From an uncultured Paracoccaceae bacterium (GTDB lineage: Bacteria > Bacteroidota > Bacteroidia > Flavobacteriales > Flavobacteriaceae), in NCBI GenBank assembly GCA_943788135.1, contig CALSPC010000007.1, positions 186,001-250,000 on the forward strand: a DNA stretch of 64,000 nucleotides. Reading direction: 5' to 3'. Shown here piece after piece: positions 52,478 to 62,266 of the stretch. The notes below the pieces were generated by a model. It saw only the letters and a list, made by a program, of their open reading frames with translations, did no database searches and was not told the origin of the DNA. Both the position numbers and the translations under genes were made by a program. Each line of letters opens with the position of its first letter. Positions within the stretch are counted from its first letter, which is position 1.

Positions 52478-53728
52478 TTAAATCGCTGTATTTATGGACG
52501 CAATCACACCCAATGCAGCGCGCTCTCCTGAAATCATAGCGGCATTAAGAGATGCATTGAGTTGCGTATCTCCAGCTAAGAACAAGCGATCTGTCAATCG
52601 GGTATCTGAAGGCATCATTTCATATTTCAAATCGGTCAATTTTGGTAATGCTTTTGGAATGTTATAAAGTTTAATGAAATTTGTAGTTGTAATCCCACAG
52701 CATTCATTTAATTCAGTTTTAACCGCTTCTATTAGCGATGCGTTAGAAAGCCCTTGTGTGTCTATAACAGTTACCGAGAGCAATTCATTTTGAGGATCCG
52801 TAACAGTTTCTAAACTTGTATTATAAAAAATATTATTTATCAAGGCTCCAGACTTTGGTATAAGTCCGATCAATTTTTGGTCAATTACGCGGGAATTGGT
52901 TTCAAAATATAAAGTTACACAAGACTTCCAAGCTGTTGATTGTTGTTTTAAATTTGAAATTAAACCGCTGGCTTCAGTAGCAACAATTGTGTAGTGACTC
53001 TCTAATTTCGTGCCATCCTTAAGTGTGATTTCGCCATCTTTTAATGATTTTACTTTGGTGTTATATCTAAATGAAGTTGTCTTTAAATTCGTTAACAACT
53101 GCATGGGAATGGCTTCAATACCCGCTTTTGGAAGTGTAGCTTGACCTTCACCAAACATTTTATAAACAAACTCAAACATTCTACTAGAAGTTTCAAGTTG
53201 GGTTTCAAGAAAAATACCGCTAAAAAAAGGCTTAAAAAAATCAGTAATAATCCCATTTGAAAATCCTAATTTTTCTATATATTCTTGTGTAGATTGTTCT
53301 GGTTCTGAAAATATAGCCTCCAGAGATTTCTTTTTCAGTTTTTGGTTTAATTTTAGTATTTTAAATTTATCAGAAAAATTCCCTATTCCAGAGAAAAGCG
53401 TGGGAAAAAGTAATGAAAAATTTCTTAAAGGATCCCCTATTATTTTTTGTTTACTTGATTTAAAAATCGATGCGCCTGGTAAAAAAGGCTGCAAATCTAG
53501 AGCATCATAATCAAGATACTTCTGTGCAGCTGGATACGCTGAAAGTAACACTTGAAATCCATGATCCAGTTGATACCCATTTACACGATCCGTTTTAACA
53601 CGCCCCCCTACTCGATCTGTAGCTTCAATAACAGTTGGCGCATAGCCGTAATTTTCTAAAACTTGAGCGGCTATAAGTCCACTTATACCTGCACCAATAA
53701 TATGTATGTTATATTCTTTTTTTGTCAT
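52478..53728 (-). CDS. FAD/NAD(P)-dependent amine oxidoreductase-type protein
   Basis: IHIIGAGISGLIAAQVLENYGYAPTVIEATDRVGGRVKTD, C-terminal LFLAGDTQLNASLNAAMISGERAA. Confidence 0.88.
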   Translation of the reverse strand: MTKKEYNIHIIGAGISGLIAAQVLENYGYAPTVIEATDRVGGRVKTDRVNGYQLDHGFQVLLSAYPAAQKYLDYDALDLQPFLPGASIFKSSKQKIIGDPLRNFSLLFPTLFSGIGNFSDKFKILKLNQKLKKKSLEAIFSEPEQSTQEYIEKLGFSNGIITDFFKPFFSGIFLETQLETSSRMFEFVYKMFGEGQATLPKAGIEAIPMQLLTNLKTTSFRYNTKVKSLKDGEITLKDGTKLESHYTIVATEASGLISNLKQQSTAWKSCVTLYFETNSRVIDQKLIGLIPKSGALINNIFYNTSLETVTDPQNELLSVTVIDTQGLSNASLIEAVKTELNECCGITTTNFIKLYNIPKALPKLTDLKYEMMPSDTRLTDRLFLAGDTQLNASLNAAMISGERAALGVIASINTAI

Positions 53729-53748
53729 TCTTTGTTTGCTGCTAAATT

Positions 53749-55206
53749 TTATCTAGCATTTACATGAGTTTGTAATAAACGCTTTTTTTCTTGTTGTACG
53801 GCAGGATGTTTTTTATGCCCCCAAATCTTGTCTCTTGCCAATCGAGCACTCTCTTGCAAATCAACAATGGGAAGCGGATAATTTTTTCCAATAATAACCC
53901 CACAAAATGTTTGCTCCATAGCCGTCATCTCCCAAGGTTCGTGAATGTGTTCTACAGGGACAGCATTTAACTCAGGAATCCATTTTTTTATAAAAACACC
54001 TTCTGGGTCATGCTCCTGAGAATTTTTGACAGGATTATACAATCGTACCGTATTTATTCCTGTAGTCCCAGCTTGCATTTGAAACTGCGGATAATGAATT
54101 CCAGGTTCATAATCTAAAAACTGCCGTGCCAAATGGTAGGTTCCCTCTCGCCAATCTTGATCTAAATTTAATGTTAAAAACGAAACCACCATCGCACGCA
54201 TTCGAAAATTGATCCAACCCGTGGCTTCCACAGCGCGCATACAGGCATCTATCAAAGGATACCCTGTTGTACCCGTTTTCCATGCTTTTATAAACGCATC
54301 GTTTTTATCGTGTGCTAATAACTCATAACCTTTATTGATACATTCCGTTTCATAGCGACACTCCACTTCAAATTTCTGAATAAAATGACAATGCCAATGC
54401 AATCGAGTCAGCATGGCTGAAAATGCTCTGCTATTTTTGGTGCCGTTAGGATGTGTTCCAATAAACTGAAATGCTTGTTTGATACTCATATTACCCCAAG
54501 CAAAATAAGGGGATAAGCGACTACAAGATTTCCTGCTTTCTGTAGGCTTAGAGATGTGTTTCTGATAATTAAACCCACGTTGAGCAGTAAACGACTTTAG
54601 GTATCGCCAGGCATTTTGTTCTCCTGGCGGTTGAAATTGTTTAGAGTATTCGTTTAACTGCGTTTCTAATTTTTTAGGAATTAAAAAAGAATGTTTTAAA
54701 GGCGCTTGTTTAGAAATTGAATACGCATTCTGAATTACAGGTTTATGCATTGTGATATGCCACTGTTTATTCCAATCGACTCTATTTGTAATGCCTCTTA
54801 AAATCCCATCACGCTGTGATTCTTGCCAATCAATTTGGTGTTGGTTACAGAGAACTTTGAGCTGTTTGTCGCGCTGCCAAGTGCTTTGAGTACCACTTTC
54901 ACGATAGCTAAAAAGACTGTTTATGTCGAAACATTCATTAAGATATTCGAAAACGTCAAGCGCTTCTCCATAAAACACTTCTACGCACCTATTAAAAGGC
55001 GCTAAGGTTTTATTTAATGCTAAAATAGAATGGTACACAAACTGCAAATGTCGAGGACTTGTATCTGGATATTCAATTTTGGACGGTTCAAACACATAAA
55101 CAATGCGGTAAGAAATACCAGCACGCTCAGCTTTTAATAAAGGCGCATGATCTTGTGATCGAAGGTCTCGTTTCAACCATACTATATTTATAGGCTCATT
55201 ACTCAA
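53749..55206 (-). CDS. Cryptochrome/photolyase family protein
   Basis: [22 protein letters not shown] antenna domain; [62 protein letters not shown] domain. Confidence 0.92.
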   Translation of the reverse strand: MSNEPINIVWLKRDLRSQDHAPLLKAERAGISYRIVYVFEPSKIEYPDTSPRHLQFVYHSILALNKTLAPFNRCVEVFYGEALDVFEYLNECFDINSLFSYRESGTQSTWQRDKQLKVLCNQHQIDWQESQRDGILRGITNRVDWNKQWHITMHKPVIQNAYSISKQAPLKHSFLIPKKLETQLNEYSKQFQPPGEQNAWRYLKSFTAQRGFNYQKHISKPTESRKSCSRLSPYFAWGNMSIKQAFQFIGTHPNGTKNSRAFSAMLTRLHWHCHFIQKFEVECRYETECINKGYELLAHDKNDAFIKAWKTGTTGYPLIDACMRAVEATGWINFRMRAMVVSFLTLNLDQDWREGTYHLARQFLDYEPGIHYPQFQMQAGTTGINTVRLYNPVKNSQEHDPEGVFIKKWIPELNAVPVEHIHEPWEMTAMEQTFCGVIIGKNYPLPIVDLQESARLARDKIWGHKKHPAVQQEKKRLLQTHVNAR

Positions 55207-56321
55207 TACTTAAGTTGTTTTTTACACTTTTTCCAAAACGAAAAGAACGACGGATAATACCCCTGAACCTCAAACATCCAATCTCTTTGATCTTCATAAC
55301 CTTCGTAATGTTGGTTTAAGGGATGTTCTTTAAAATAGATATTTTTAAGAGCATATGCTGTCACTAAATCCTTAAACGCACCCACATAAATTTGAATTCC
55401 ATCTATGTTTTCCTTCGATATGTTTAGAATAAAATCAATGGTATTTTGTGATACGGGATAGGCCTCAAAATGAGACGGCTCTAAAAGTAATATTCTATTG
55501 GCTGAAACCTCATTTTTCCATAGTGGATCTAAATTATAAAAATTATAAATACATGTTGGAAGCGCAGTATCAATTTCTAAACGATTTGTGTTTGGTAATG
55601 GCGTTTTCAACTCAATTTCGGGCGTATCCTTTAATACTTCTGGTATTTGCATAGTAGCAAAGGTTTCATAAGGTACATCTAAAAAGGTATTGTTTTGAGT
55701 CGTAAAGCAGTACTTATTAATATTATCTTGATTGGCAACGTATTTTTTATTAGCATTAGCGCCAGCAACCCACTGCCAGCTTAAAGCATTACTGGCCCAA
55801 TCGGCATCCAATAAATGATAGTACATCCACTGCGCAGGTACTTTCCAATGACTCTGTGCCATATTACAGGCTACAGCTGCAGTATACATCCTCAAATGGT
55901 TATGCATATATCCTGTTGTATATAGTGTTTTAATAGCGTTATCTATGGCTTCTACTCCAGTAGTGGCTTCTACAATAGATGTAGAAACTGAACTGTTGGA
56001 GACTGGATTTTGTGGATGTTTTAAATCTTGATTTATGGTATTTCCTTTAGCAATCCAAACCTGTTGCCAATAATCTCTCCATGCCAACTCTTGAATAAAT
56101 TTCTCAATTTGTGCGGGCTTGTATCCTTTTTTTAAAACTTCTGATAGTATTAGTTTAGTGGAAATTATGCCTCTTGAAATATAAGGAGATAAGTAAGTAA
56201 CCGCCCCATTGATATAGTTACGAGTTGATCCGTATTTAACGGGGTCAACAGCACGAATCCGTTGAAGTATTTCAGCGTAAGATAAAGGAAATATCGAATC
56301 TTCTTGGTTAAACAACTCCAT
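55203..56321 (-). CDS. Photolyase/cryptochrome-like FAD-binding protein with N-terminal FAD domain and C-terminal Rossmann-like extension
   Basis: [68 protein letters not shown] within residues ~10-210; no N-terminal antenna domain. Confidence 0.82.
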   Translation of the reverse strand: MELFNQEDSIFPLSYAEILQRIRAVDPVKYGSTRNYINGAVTYLSPYISRGIISTKLILSEVLKKGYKPAQIEKFIQELAWRDYWQQVWIAKGNTINQDLKHPQNPVSNSSVSTSIVEATTGVEAIDNAIKTLYTTGYMHNHLRMYTAAVACNMAQSHWKVPAQWMYYHLLDADWASNALSWQWVAGANANKKYVANQDNINKYCFTTQNNTFLDVPYETFATMQIPEVLKDTPEIELKTPLPNTNRLEIDTALPTCIYNFYNLDPLWKNEVSANRILLLEPSHFEAYPVSQNTIDFILNISKENIDGIQIYVGAFKDLVTAYALKNIYFKEHPLNQHYEGYEDQRDWMFEVQGYYPSFFSFWKKCKKQLKY

Positions 56322-56575
56322 AAAATATATTAGTTTATAAAACGTAAAACACCTGATAATATAAGTTTTTACGGTAATTAAGAAATAGAATATAAATATA
56401 TAATATGTTTAATTAATATTCAATAAAGTTAAACAGTATTAATTAAATTACTTGGCTATTTTTTATTAGGTATTCATTAAAATTGAACTTCATCTTTTCT
56501 GTATATTAAGTTTACAGGGTGTATATTTGTCCTAATAAATGAATTCCGTACTAACCAGAGATCTCTTAAAATTTT

Positions 56576-57187
56576 ATGCCGTTTAAAAAATTACATGCTG
56601 ATATTCAAGAGAAGCTTAACACTTTAAACATTGAAACTCCAACTCCGTTTCAATCCAGTAGTATACCTGTCATAAAAAGTGGTGCTAATGTTTATTGTAC
56701 AGCTCCTAAAGAGAGTGGCAAAACCTCTACACTGGTGTGGACTACGCTACAAAAGTTAAAATGTGAAGCTGTAGGGAATGCTCCTAGAGCAGTTGTACTT
56801 GTGGAAAACAAGGAACGTGCCATGGAACTATATGACACGTTTTTAGCCTATACAAAATACAACTCCTTACGCGTATATGTTGGTCACGAACAATTACATA
56901 TAGATATTCAGAAATCAGAGATATTTGAAGGTACAGACATCCTTATTTCGACTCCAAAAACAATGAATAAATTATTTTTATTAAATGGCGTCAGTACCGC
57001 TCAATTAAAAATTATTAGTATCGATGATGCAGACTTTCTCTCTCAACATTCTTCTTATACAGCGCTTATGTCGATTGCTCAAAGCATTCAAAAATGTCAG
57101 TATGTTATCTATTCAGACAAAATGCATCCGGTTCTAAAACGCTTTGAATCCTATTTTATGGAACGCTCTAAAACTGTTTCTTTTTAG
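56576..57187 (+). CDS. Stand-alone DEAD-box-like RecA1 domain protein
   Basis: Q-motif-like TPTPFQSSSIPVIKSGANVYCTAPKESGKTS (Walker A), ILISTPKTM, degenerate DEAD IDDADFL; no helicase C domain. Confidence 0.8.
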   Translation: MPFKKLHADIQEKLNTLNIETPTPFQSSSIPVIKSGANVYCTAPKESGKTSTLVWTTLQKLKCEAVGNAPRAVVLVENKERAMELYDTFLAYTKYNSLRVYVGHEQLHIDIQKSEIFEGTDILISTPKTMNKLFLLNGVSTAQLKIISIDDADFLSQHSSYTALMSIAQSIQKCQYVIYSDKMHPVLKRFESYFMERSKTVSF

Positions 57188-57215
57188 AAGTTACTTTTCA
57201 CAACACATAACTAAA

Positions 57216-57851
57216 ATGATCCCTAAATTACATTATATATCTCAAGGAAACTCACCTAAAGCACATTTGGATAACATCCAAAATGCCTGTGCTGCTGGAA
57301 TAGAATTGGTAGTTTTAGATCTTCAAAATAGCTCTGAAAAAAAGTATTTAAACACAGCAAAACAAGCAAGAGAGCTAACAGCTCATTATCAAACACGCTT
57401 AATTATAAATACGAATTTAACGATTGCAAAAGATCTAAAAGTTGATGGTGTACATTTGGATTCTACTGTGCAGGACCCAATTACACTTAGAAAAAAATTA
57501 TTTTCTTGGCAATGGATTGGAGCAACCGCTAATAACTTAGAAGCCTGTGAGACTTTAAGCCAAAAAGAAGTTGATTATATTTACTTAGCGCCCTTTAGAG
57601 CTAGTGAACATACGCAAAACACTGTGTTAGGCTTAAATGGTTTTACCGCGATCCAAGAAGCCTTGCAAACCAATACACCGATTATTGGTTTTGGAGACAT
57701 CACCACAACAGACGTTAAAGCCATTCTTGAAACGGGGATTTCTGGAGTTGGGGTTTCTGAACAAATCACACAAGATTTTAATACGATTAAACTATTTAAT
57801 CAGTTACTTAGCGCTTCTTCAACTCAAGAACAACGCCATTCGTTTCAATAA
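57216..57851 (+). CDS. Thiamine-phosphate synthase / TenI-like (start reassigned to MIPKLHYIS)
   Basis: TIM-barrel TMP synthase pattern: LIINTNLTIAKDLKVDGVHLDS, YIYLAPFRAS, TNTPIIGFGDITTTDVKAILETGISGVGVSEQI. Confidence 0.85.
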   Translation: MIPKLHYISQGNSPKAHLDNIQNACAAGIELVVLDLQNSSEKKYLNTAKQARELTAHYQTRLIINTNLTIAKDLKVDGVHLDSTVQDPITLRKKLFSWQWIGATANNLEACETLSQKEVDYIYLAPFRASEHTQNTVLGLNGFTAIQEALQTNTPIIGFGDITTTDVKAILETGISGVGVSEQITQDFNTIKLFNQLLSASSTQEQRHSFQ

Positions 57852-57899
57852 ATAATAGGAGACGCTTAGTTCGTTTTTAATTACACTACCTTTGCGAAT

Positions 57900-58772
57900 A
57901 TGCATGCACAAAACCCTTATTGCGACCGTTATGAACTGAAACGATTAGCGTCACATCATCCGCAATTACTAGACCATATTGTTCTAAATCCATCTGGTGA
58001 AGAAACCATTGATTTTAGTAATTCAACCGCGGTTTACGAACTAAATAAAGCCATGCTTTTGATGGATTTCAAAGTTGATAACTACGAGCTCCCAATGGGT
58101 TATCTTATCCCTCCGATTCCTGGTCGGTTAGACTATTTGTTGCATTTACAAGCGTTTTTTTCAAATCAATTTAATATTGATAAAAACACAAAACTTCGAG
58201 GGTTAGACATCGGAGCTGGCGCAAATGGGATTTTTTGTATTTTGGGTTCACAACATTTCAATTGGACCATGGTGGGTAGTGAGTGTGATGCCAAAGCCGT
58301 AGAAATTGCAAAAACTAACATTCAGTACACATCAACCTTAAAAGAAAATATTGAGATTCGACACCAAGAAAACAAGAGTTTCCTTTTTAAAAATACAATT
58401 CACTCAAATGAACAATTTGATTTCACCGTCTGTAATCCACCTTTTCATACGTCTAAAAAAGAGGCGCTCAAAAGCGCTCTAAGAAAGCTTGACAATTTAG
58501 GTCATAGAGAACACAACCAAAACGTCGCCCTTAATTTTGAAGGCCAAGCGAACGAATTATGGTGCAATGGCGGTGAAGCGCTTTTTATCAAACGATTGAT
58601 TAAAGAAAGCGTAGGGTATAAAAATCAAGTTAAAGTATTTTCTACACTAGTTTCTAAATCGGCAAGCCTCACGCCTATTAAAAAACAATTGACTAAAGCA
58701 AAAGCGAATTTTGAAGTCTTATCTATGAGTTTAGGGAACAAAAAAAGCCGTATTGTACTCTGGTGGTTTTGA
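57900..58772 (+). CDS. rlmF: 23S rRNA (adenine(1618)-N6)-methyltransferase
   Basis: LRGLDIGAGANGIFCILG, FTVCNPPFHTSKKEA (NPPF), WCNGGEALFIKRLIKES. Confidence 0.93.
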   Translation: MHAQNPYCDRYELKRLASHHPQLLDHIVLNPSGEETIDFSNSTAVYELNKAMLLMDFKVDNYELPMGYLIPPIPGRLDYLLHLQAFFSNQFNIDKNTKLRGLDIGAGANGIFCILGSQHFNWTMVGSECDAKAVEIAKTNIQYTSTLKENIEIRHQENKSFLFKNTIHSNEQFDFTVCNPPFHTSKKEALKSALRKLDNLGHREHNQNVALNFEGQANELWCNGGEALFIKRLIKESVGYKNQVKVFSTLVSKSASLTPIKKQLTKAKANFEVLSMSLGNKKSRIVLWWF

Positions 58773-58773
58773 T

Positions 58774-60093
58774 TTAGTCGTCTAGAACGATTACCCGTAC
58801 TTTTTTCTTTTTGAGTCGTGTATTATTTAATTTATCTACTAAGGTATTTGCAAGCACTTTGGGTACCGCCACAAAAGCGCAATCTTGTTTTAATTCAATT
58901 GTTCCTAACTGATCCTTAGTAAGGTTTCCCTGTTTAAAAAAGAGTCCAGCAATATCGCCCTTGGAGATTTTATCTTTCCGACCACCAGAAATAAACAAAG
59001 TTTCCCAGAAAGGTGGTTTCCGATCAAGCTGTGTATTAAGCGTAACTACTTTAGAATTGGTGACATAAGCCGGCAAATCTTCCGCCTCACCTTTCATTAT
59101 AAACGCTGTTCCTTTAGCGTCTACTCTAGCGACACGCCCATTTCGATGAATAAATTCTTCTTTGGCACGTGGCACTTCATAATGAATAATAAATTTTAGT
59201 TCAGGAATATCTATACCTCGAGAAGCTAAATCTGTTGCAATAAGAATTTGGTTGGTTCCATTTCTGAATTTTATCAACGATCGTTCGCGATCCTTTTGCG
59301 CCATACCGCCAACAAAACAACTGTGATTGACCTTATTTTTATCTAAATACCGACTTACCAATTCTACACTATCTCTCAAATTACAAAATATAATTCCGGT
59401 TTGATTGCCCAAATGTCCAATTACATTTAGAAGCGTTTGTGTTTTATGTTTTGAAGGAAATACCACCGTTTTAAGCTCCAATTTAGACTGTACCTTTGCT
59501 TTCAGATAATTGACAGTTGTAGGTTTATTTAAACGTACAAATCCAGGGATACTTATACTTTGAGTTGCCGAGGTTAATATCCGTTTATTGATATGTGGTA
59601 ACTGACCAATGATTTCTCTCATTTCAGATTCAAATCCATCTTCGAGGGATTTATCAAACTCATCTAATATCAGGGTTTTTATACTTGTCTTAGTGAAGCG
59701 GTTATTACTAAAATGATCCGCGATTCTTCCAGGTGTTCCAATTAAAATCGCAGGAATATGTTTGAGTTCTATCTTATCTTTAGACATCGGACGCCCGCCA
59801 TAAACGGCATTCACTTTAAACCCAGATCCCATACTGCGAACAACTTGTTCAATTTGTATGGCCAATTCACGAGAAGGTACTATAATCAACGCTTGAACAT
59901 CTGTACAGTCAGGATCAAGTAATTTAATAAGCGGCAATAAAAACGCTAGTGTTTTTCCCGTACCAGTAGGCGATAACAAAACGGTATTGGTTGTTTTTTC
60001 AATCACAGCAACGGCGTCCTCTTGCATTGGATTTAATACATGAATATTTAATTTTGTTAAAATATCCTGTAGGTCTTTAATCGTATTTGCCAT
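58774..60093 (-). CDS. DbpA-like DEAD-box RNA helicase
   Basis: LSPTGTGKTLAFLLP, LDEFDKSL (DEFD), HRNGRVAR; C-terminal DbpA RNA-binding-like GDIAGLFFKQGNLTKDQLGTIELKQDCAFVAVP. Confidence 0.9.
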   Translation of the reverse strand: MANTIKDLQDILTKLNIHVLNPMQEDAVAVIEKTTNTVLLSPTGTGKTLAFLLPLIKLLDPDCTDVQALIIVPSRELAIQIEQVVRSMGSGFKVNAVYGGRPMSKDKIELKHIPAILIGTPGRIADHFSNNRFTKTSIKTLILDEFDKSLEDGFESEMREIIGQLPHINKRILTSATQSISIPGFVRLNKPTTVNYLKAKVQSKLELKTVVFPSKHKTQTLLNVIGHLGNQTGIIFCNLRDSVELVSRYLDKNKVNHSCFVGGMAQKDRERSLIKFRNGTNQILIATDLASRGIDIPELKFIIHYEVPRAKEEFIHRNGRVARVDAKGTAFIMKGEAEDLPAYVTNSKVVTLNTQLDRKPPFWETLFISGGRKDKISKGDIAGLFFKQGNLTKDQLGTIELKQDCAFVAVPKVLANTLVDKLNNTRLKKKKVRVIVLDD

Positions 60094-60098
60094 AATAA

Positions 60099-61439
60099 TT
60101 ACTTCTTTTTATGCGGTTTTGAAACATCCGCTTTAGGATTCGCAGTGGCAGTTTGTGCTAAATATTGCGCTAAGATTTTATCTATTAACTCTTCTTTCGT
60201 TAAGTGGTGAAAAACAGTACTTATACTTTCTCTAAACGCATTTGATATTGTACGGTTTGGTTTGGTTTTAAATATTTTTTTAGCCCACAATAATCCATTA
60301 TTCTCTTCGATACTTTGGGCATCTGCCTTTTTGAATTCACTAAAAACAATTCCTAATTCATTTTCAAATTCTGGAAGATCTTGGACTTCATCTTCTTGAA
60401 GAATGGTTAAGGATAATCCCTTTGCTCCTGCTCTAGCGGTTCGCCCACTTCGATGCACATATGCTTCAAAGGTATCAGGAAGGTGATAATTGATAACATA
60501 AGCCACTGCTTTCACATCAATACCACGAGCTGCTAAATCTGTCGCAACTAAAATATCGATATGACCTTCTCTAAATTGTCCCATAATTCGATCCCGAATT
60601 CCTTGTGACAAACTCCCGTGTAAGGCGCCTGAGGAGAATTTATTAATGGCTAAGTTTTTAGCTAGTTTATTAACTGCCGCTTTGGTTTTGCAAAATATAA
60701 TCCCGCGTTTACCCTGTTTTTGATTTAAAAAATGCATTAAAACATTCAATTTCTCAATTGGCTCAACCACTACATACTTATGGTCTATGCCTTGATGACC
60801 AACGGTTTTCATATCTGCCTCAATATATATCAACTGTTTGGACATGTAATTTTGAACCAATTGTTTGATGGCACCAGAAAGCGTCGCGGTAAATAATAGT
60901 GTTCGACGGGTCTTTGGAATAGCTTTAATAATAAGATCTAAATCTTGTTTTAGAGCACTCACCATTTCATCGGCTTCATCCAATACCAAATAGGCTATCG
61001 TTTTAGTGTTTAAGGCACCACGATTGATTAAATCTACCAAACGTCCAGGTGTTGCCACCACAATATGAGTCGGCGTTTTTAAGCGTTCTATTTGAGATTT
61101 TATGGGAATGCCCCCACAAATGGCAGCAATAGAAATTGATGGGATTTTTGCCGCATATGAAACTAAATTTGCATGAATTTGCTGGCCTAACTCCCGAGTT
61201 GGAGCTAGTATGACAACTTGAACATTTGGATTGTCTATTTCGATGAGCTGAAGTAAAGGAATTCCAAATGCAGCAGTTTTCCCAGTACCTGTTTTGGCCA
61301 CGGCTACAAGGTCTTCTGTTTGATCTAACACTAAGGGAATGGTTTTTTGTTGAATAGCTGTAGGAGCAGAAATTTGCAATGCATCCAACCCTTTTTGTAA
61401 AAGATCATTAACCCCTAAATCTGAAAATCGTTTTGACAT
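60099..61439 (-). CDS. DEAD-box RNA helicase
   Basis: AVAKTGTGKTAAFGIP, VLDEADEM, HRSGRTARAG. Confidence 0.95.
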   Translation of the reverse strand: MSKRFSDLGVNDLLQKGLDALQISAPTAIQQKTIPLVLDQTEDLVAVAKTGTGKTAAFGIPLLQLIEIDNPNVQVVILAPTRELGQQIHANLVSYAAKIPSISIAAICGGIPIKSQIERLKTPTHIVVATPGRLVDLINRGALNTKTIAYLVLDEADEMVSALKQDLDLIIKAIPKTRRTLLFTATLSGAIKQLVQNYMSKQLIYIEADMKTVGHQGIDHKYVVVEPIEKLNVLMHFLNQKQGKRGIIFCKTKAAVNKLAKNLAINKFSSGALHGSLSQGIRDRIMGQFREGHIDILVATDLAARGIDVKAVAYVINYHLPDTFEAYVHRSGRTARAGAKGLSLTILQEDEVQDLPEFENELGIVFSEFKKADAQSIEENNGLLWAKKIFKTKPNRTISNAFRESISTVFHHLTKEELIDKILAQYLAQTATANPKADVSKPHKKK

Positions 61440-61600
61440 ATTATAATTTTAAACAAAGATAAGTATACAAAATCCAGCAAACGTGTAAATTGTAATGTGA
61501 ATTTAAAAAGGGATAGATCTCAACTAGCAAAAACAAATAAATATAATATAGACCTACTCGTCATGGACTTAGGGTTTTCTGTAAATTTATTTCAAGGGGA

Positions 61601-61624
61601 TGATACGTTTTACAAAACGTATCA
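61601..61624. promoter_or_regulatory. 24-bp palindrome upstream of the DEAD-box helicase gene
   Basis: TGATACGTTTT-AC-AAAACGTATCA, 11-bp perfect arms. Confidence 0.5.
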
Positions 61625-61731
61625 GGTTAGCTTACTTTAGAATCGTTTGTTAGAAATTTGTTTATATACGCTGAAGCTTTGTTATATCCGAATATTTACA
61701 AATCAATTTATTTATGCTATAAATTAGAGCA

Positions 61732-61765
61732 AAAAAAAGCCTATCACTGATGATAGGCTTTTTTT
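61732..61765. terminator. Terminator downstream of the cold-shock gene
   Basis: aaaaaaagcctatca-ctga-tgataggcttttttt, 15-bp arms. Confidence 0.9.
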
Positions 61766-61786
61766 AAAAACTTGAAAGTATATGTA

Positions 61787-61978
61787 TTAGATAACTTTAA
61801 CGTTTACTGCATTTAATCCTTTGTTACCTTCTTTAAGATCGAATTCAACGATATCGCCTTCACGAATCTCATCTACTAATCCTGAAATGTGTACAAAATG
61901 ATCTTTTTCAACTCCCTCTTCAGTGATAAATCCAAATCCTTTAGATTCATTGAAAAACTTTACTGTTCCTTTACTCAT
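61787..61978 (-). CDS. Cold-shock protein (CspA family)
   Basis: GTVKFFNESKGFGFITEEGVEKDHFVHISGL. Confidence 0.97.
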   Translation of the reverse strand: MSKGTVKFFNESKGFGFITEEGVEKDHFVHISGLVDEIREGDIVEFDLKEGNKGLNAVNVKVI

Positions 61979-62086
61979 AATAGTGTAATTAAATTTATAT
62001 TTATGCTAAACTACAATCTTTTACTAAGAAACACACTACATAGTCAAGTTAATTTAAATATAATACTAATTAAATAATAATAACGC

Positions 62087-62234
62087 TTATAATTTATAGC
62101 CATTACATGCTTCAAATGACTTCACAATTTTACCTTCATCAACGAATTTAATTACATTTGAATATTCATTTTTAGCAGTTTTTAATACGTAATATCTTTT
62201 TTTTGTTCGATGAGGTTATAGTATCAATAAACTG
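62087..62234 (-). pseudogene. Remnant paralogous to the first NTF2-like domain of the neighbouring gene
   Basis: With one frameshift reads QFIDTITSSNKK-RYYVLKTAKNEYSNVIKFVDEGKIVKSFEACNGYKL*, alignable to QFIDNVESWNTKNRYHSLKTANNAYPDAIKYNDENF in 62267..63235. Confidence 0.7.
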
Positions 62235-62266
62235 TAAAAAAGGCAAAAATCATTTAAAAAATTACA

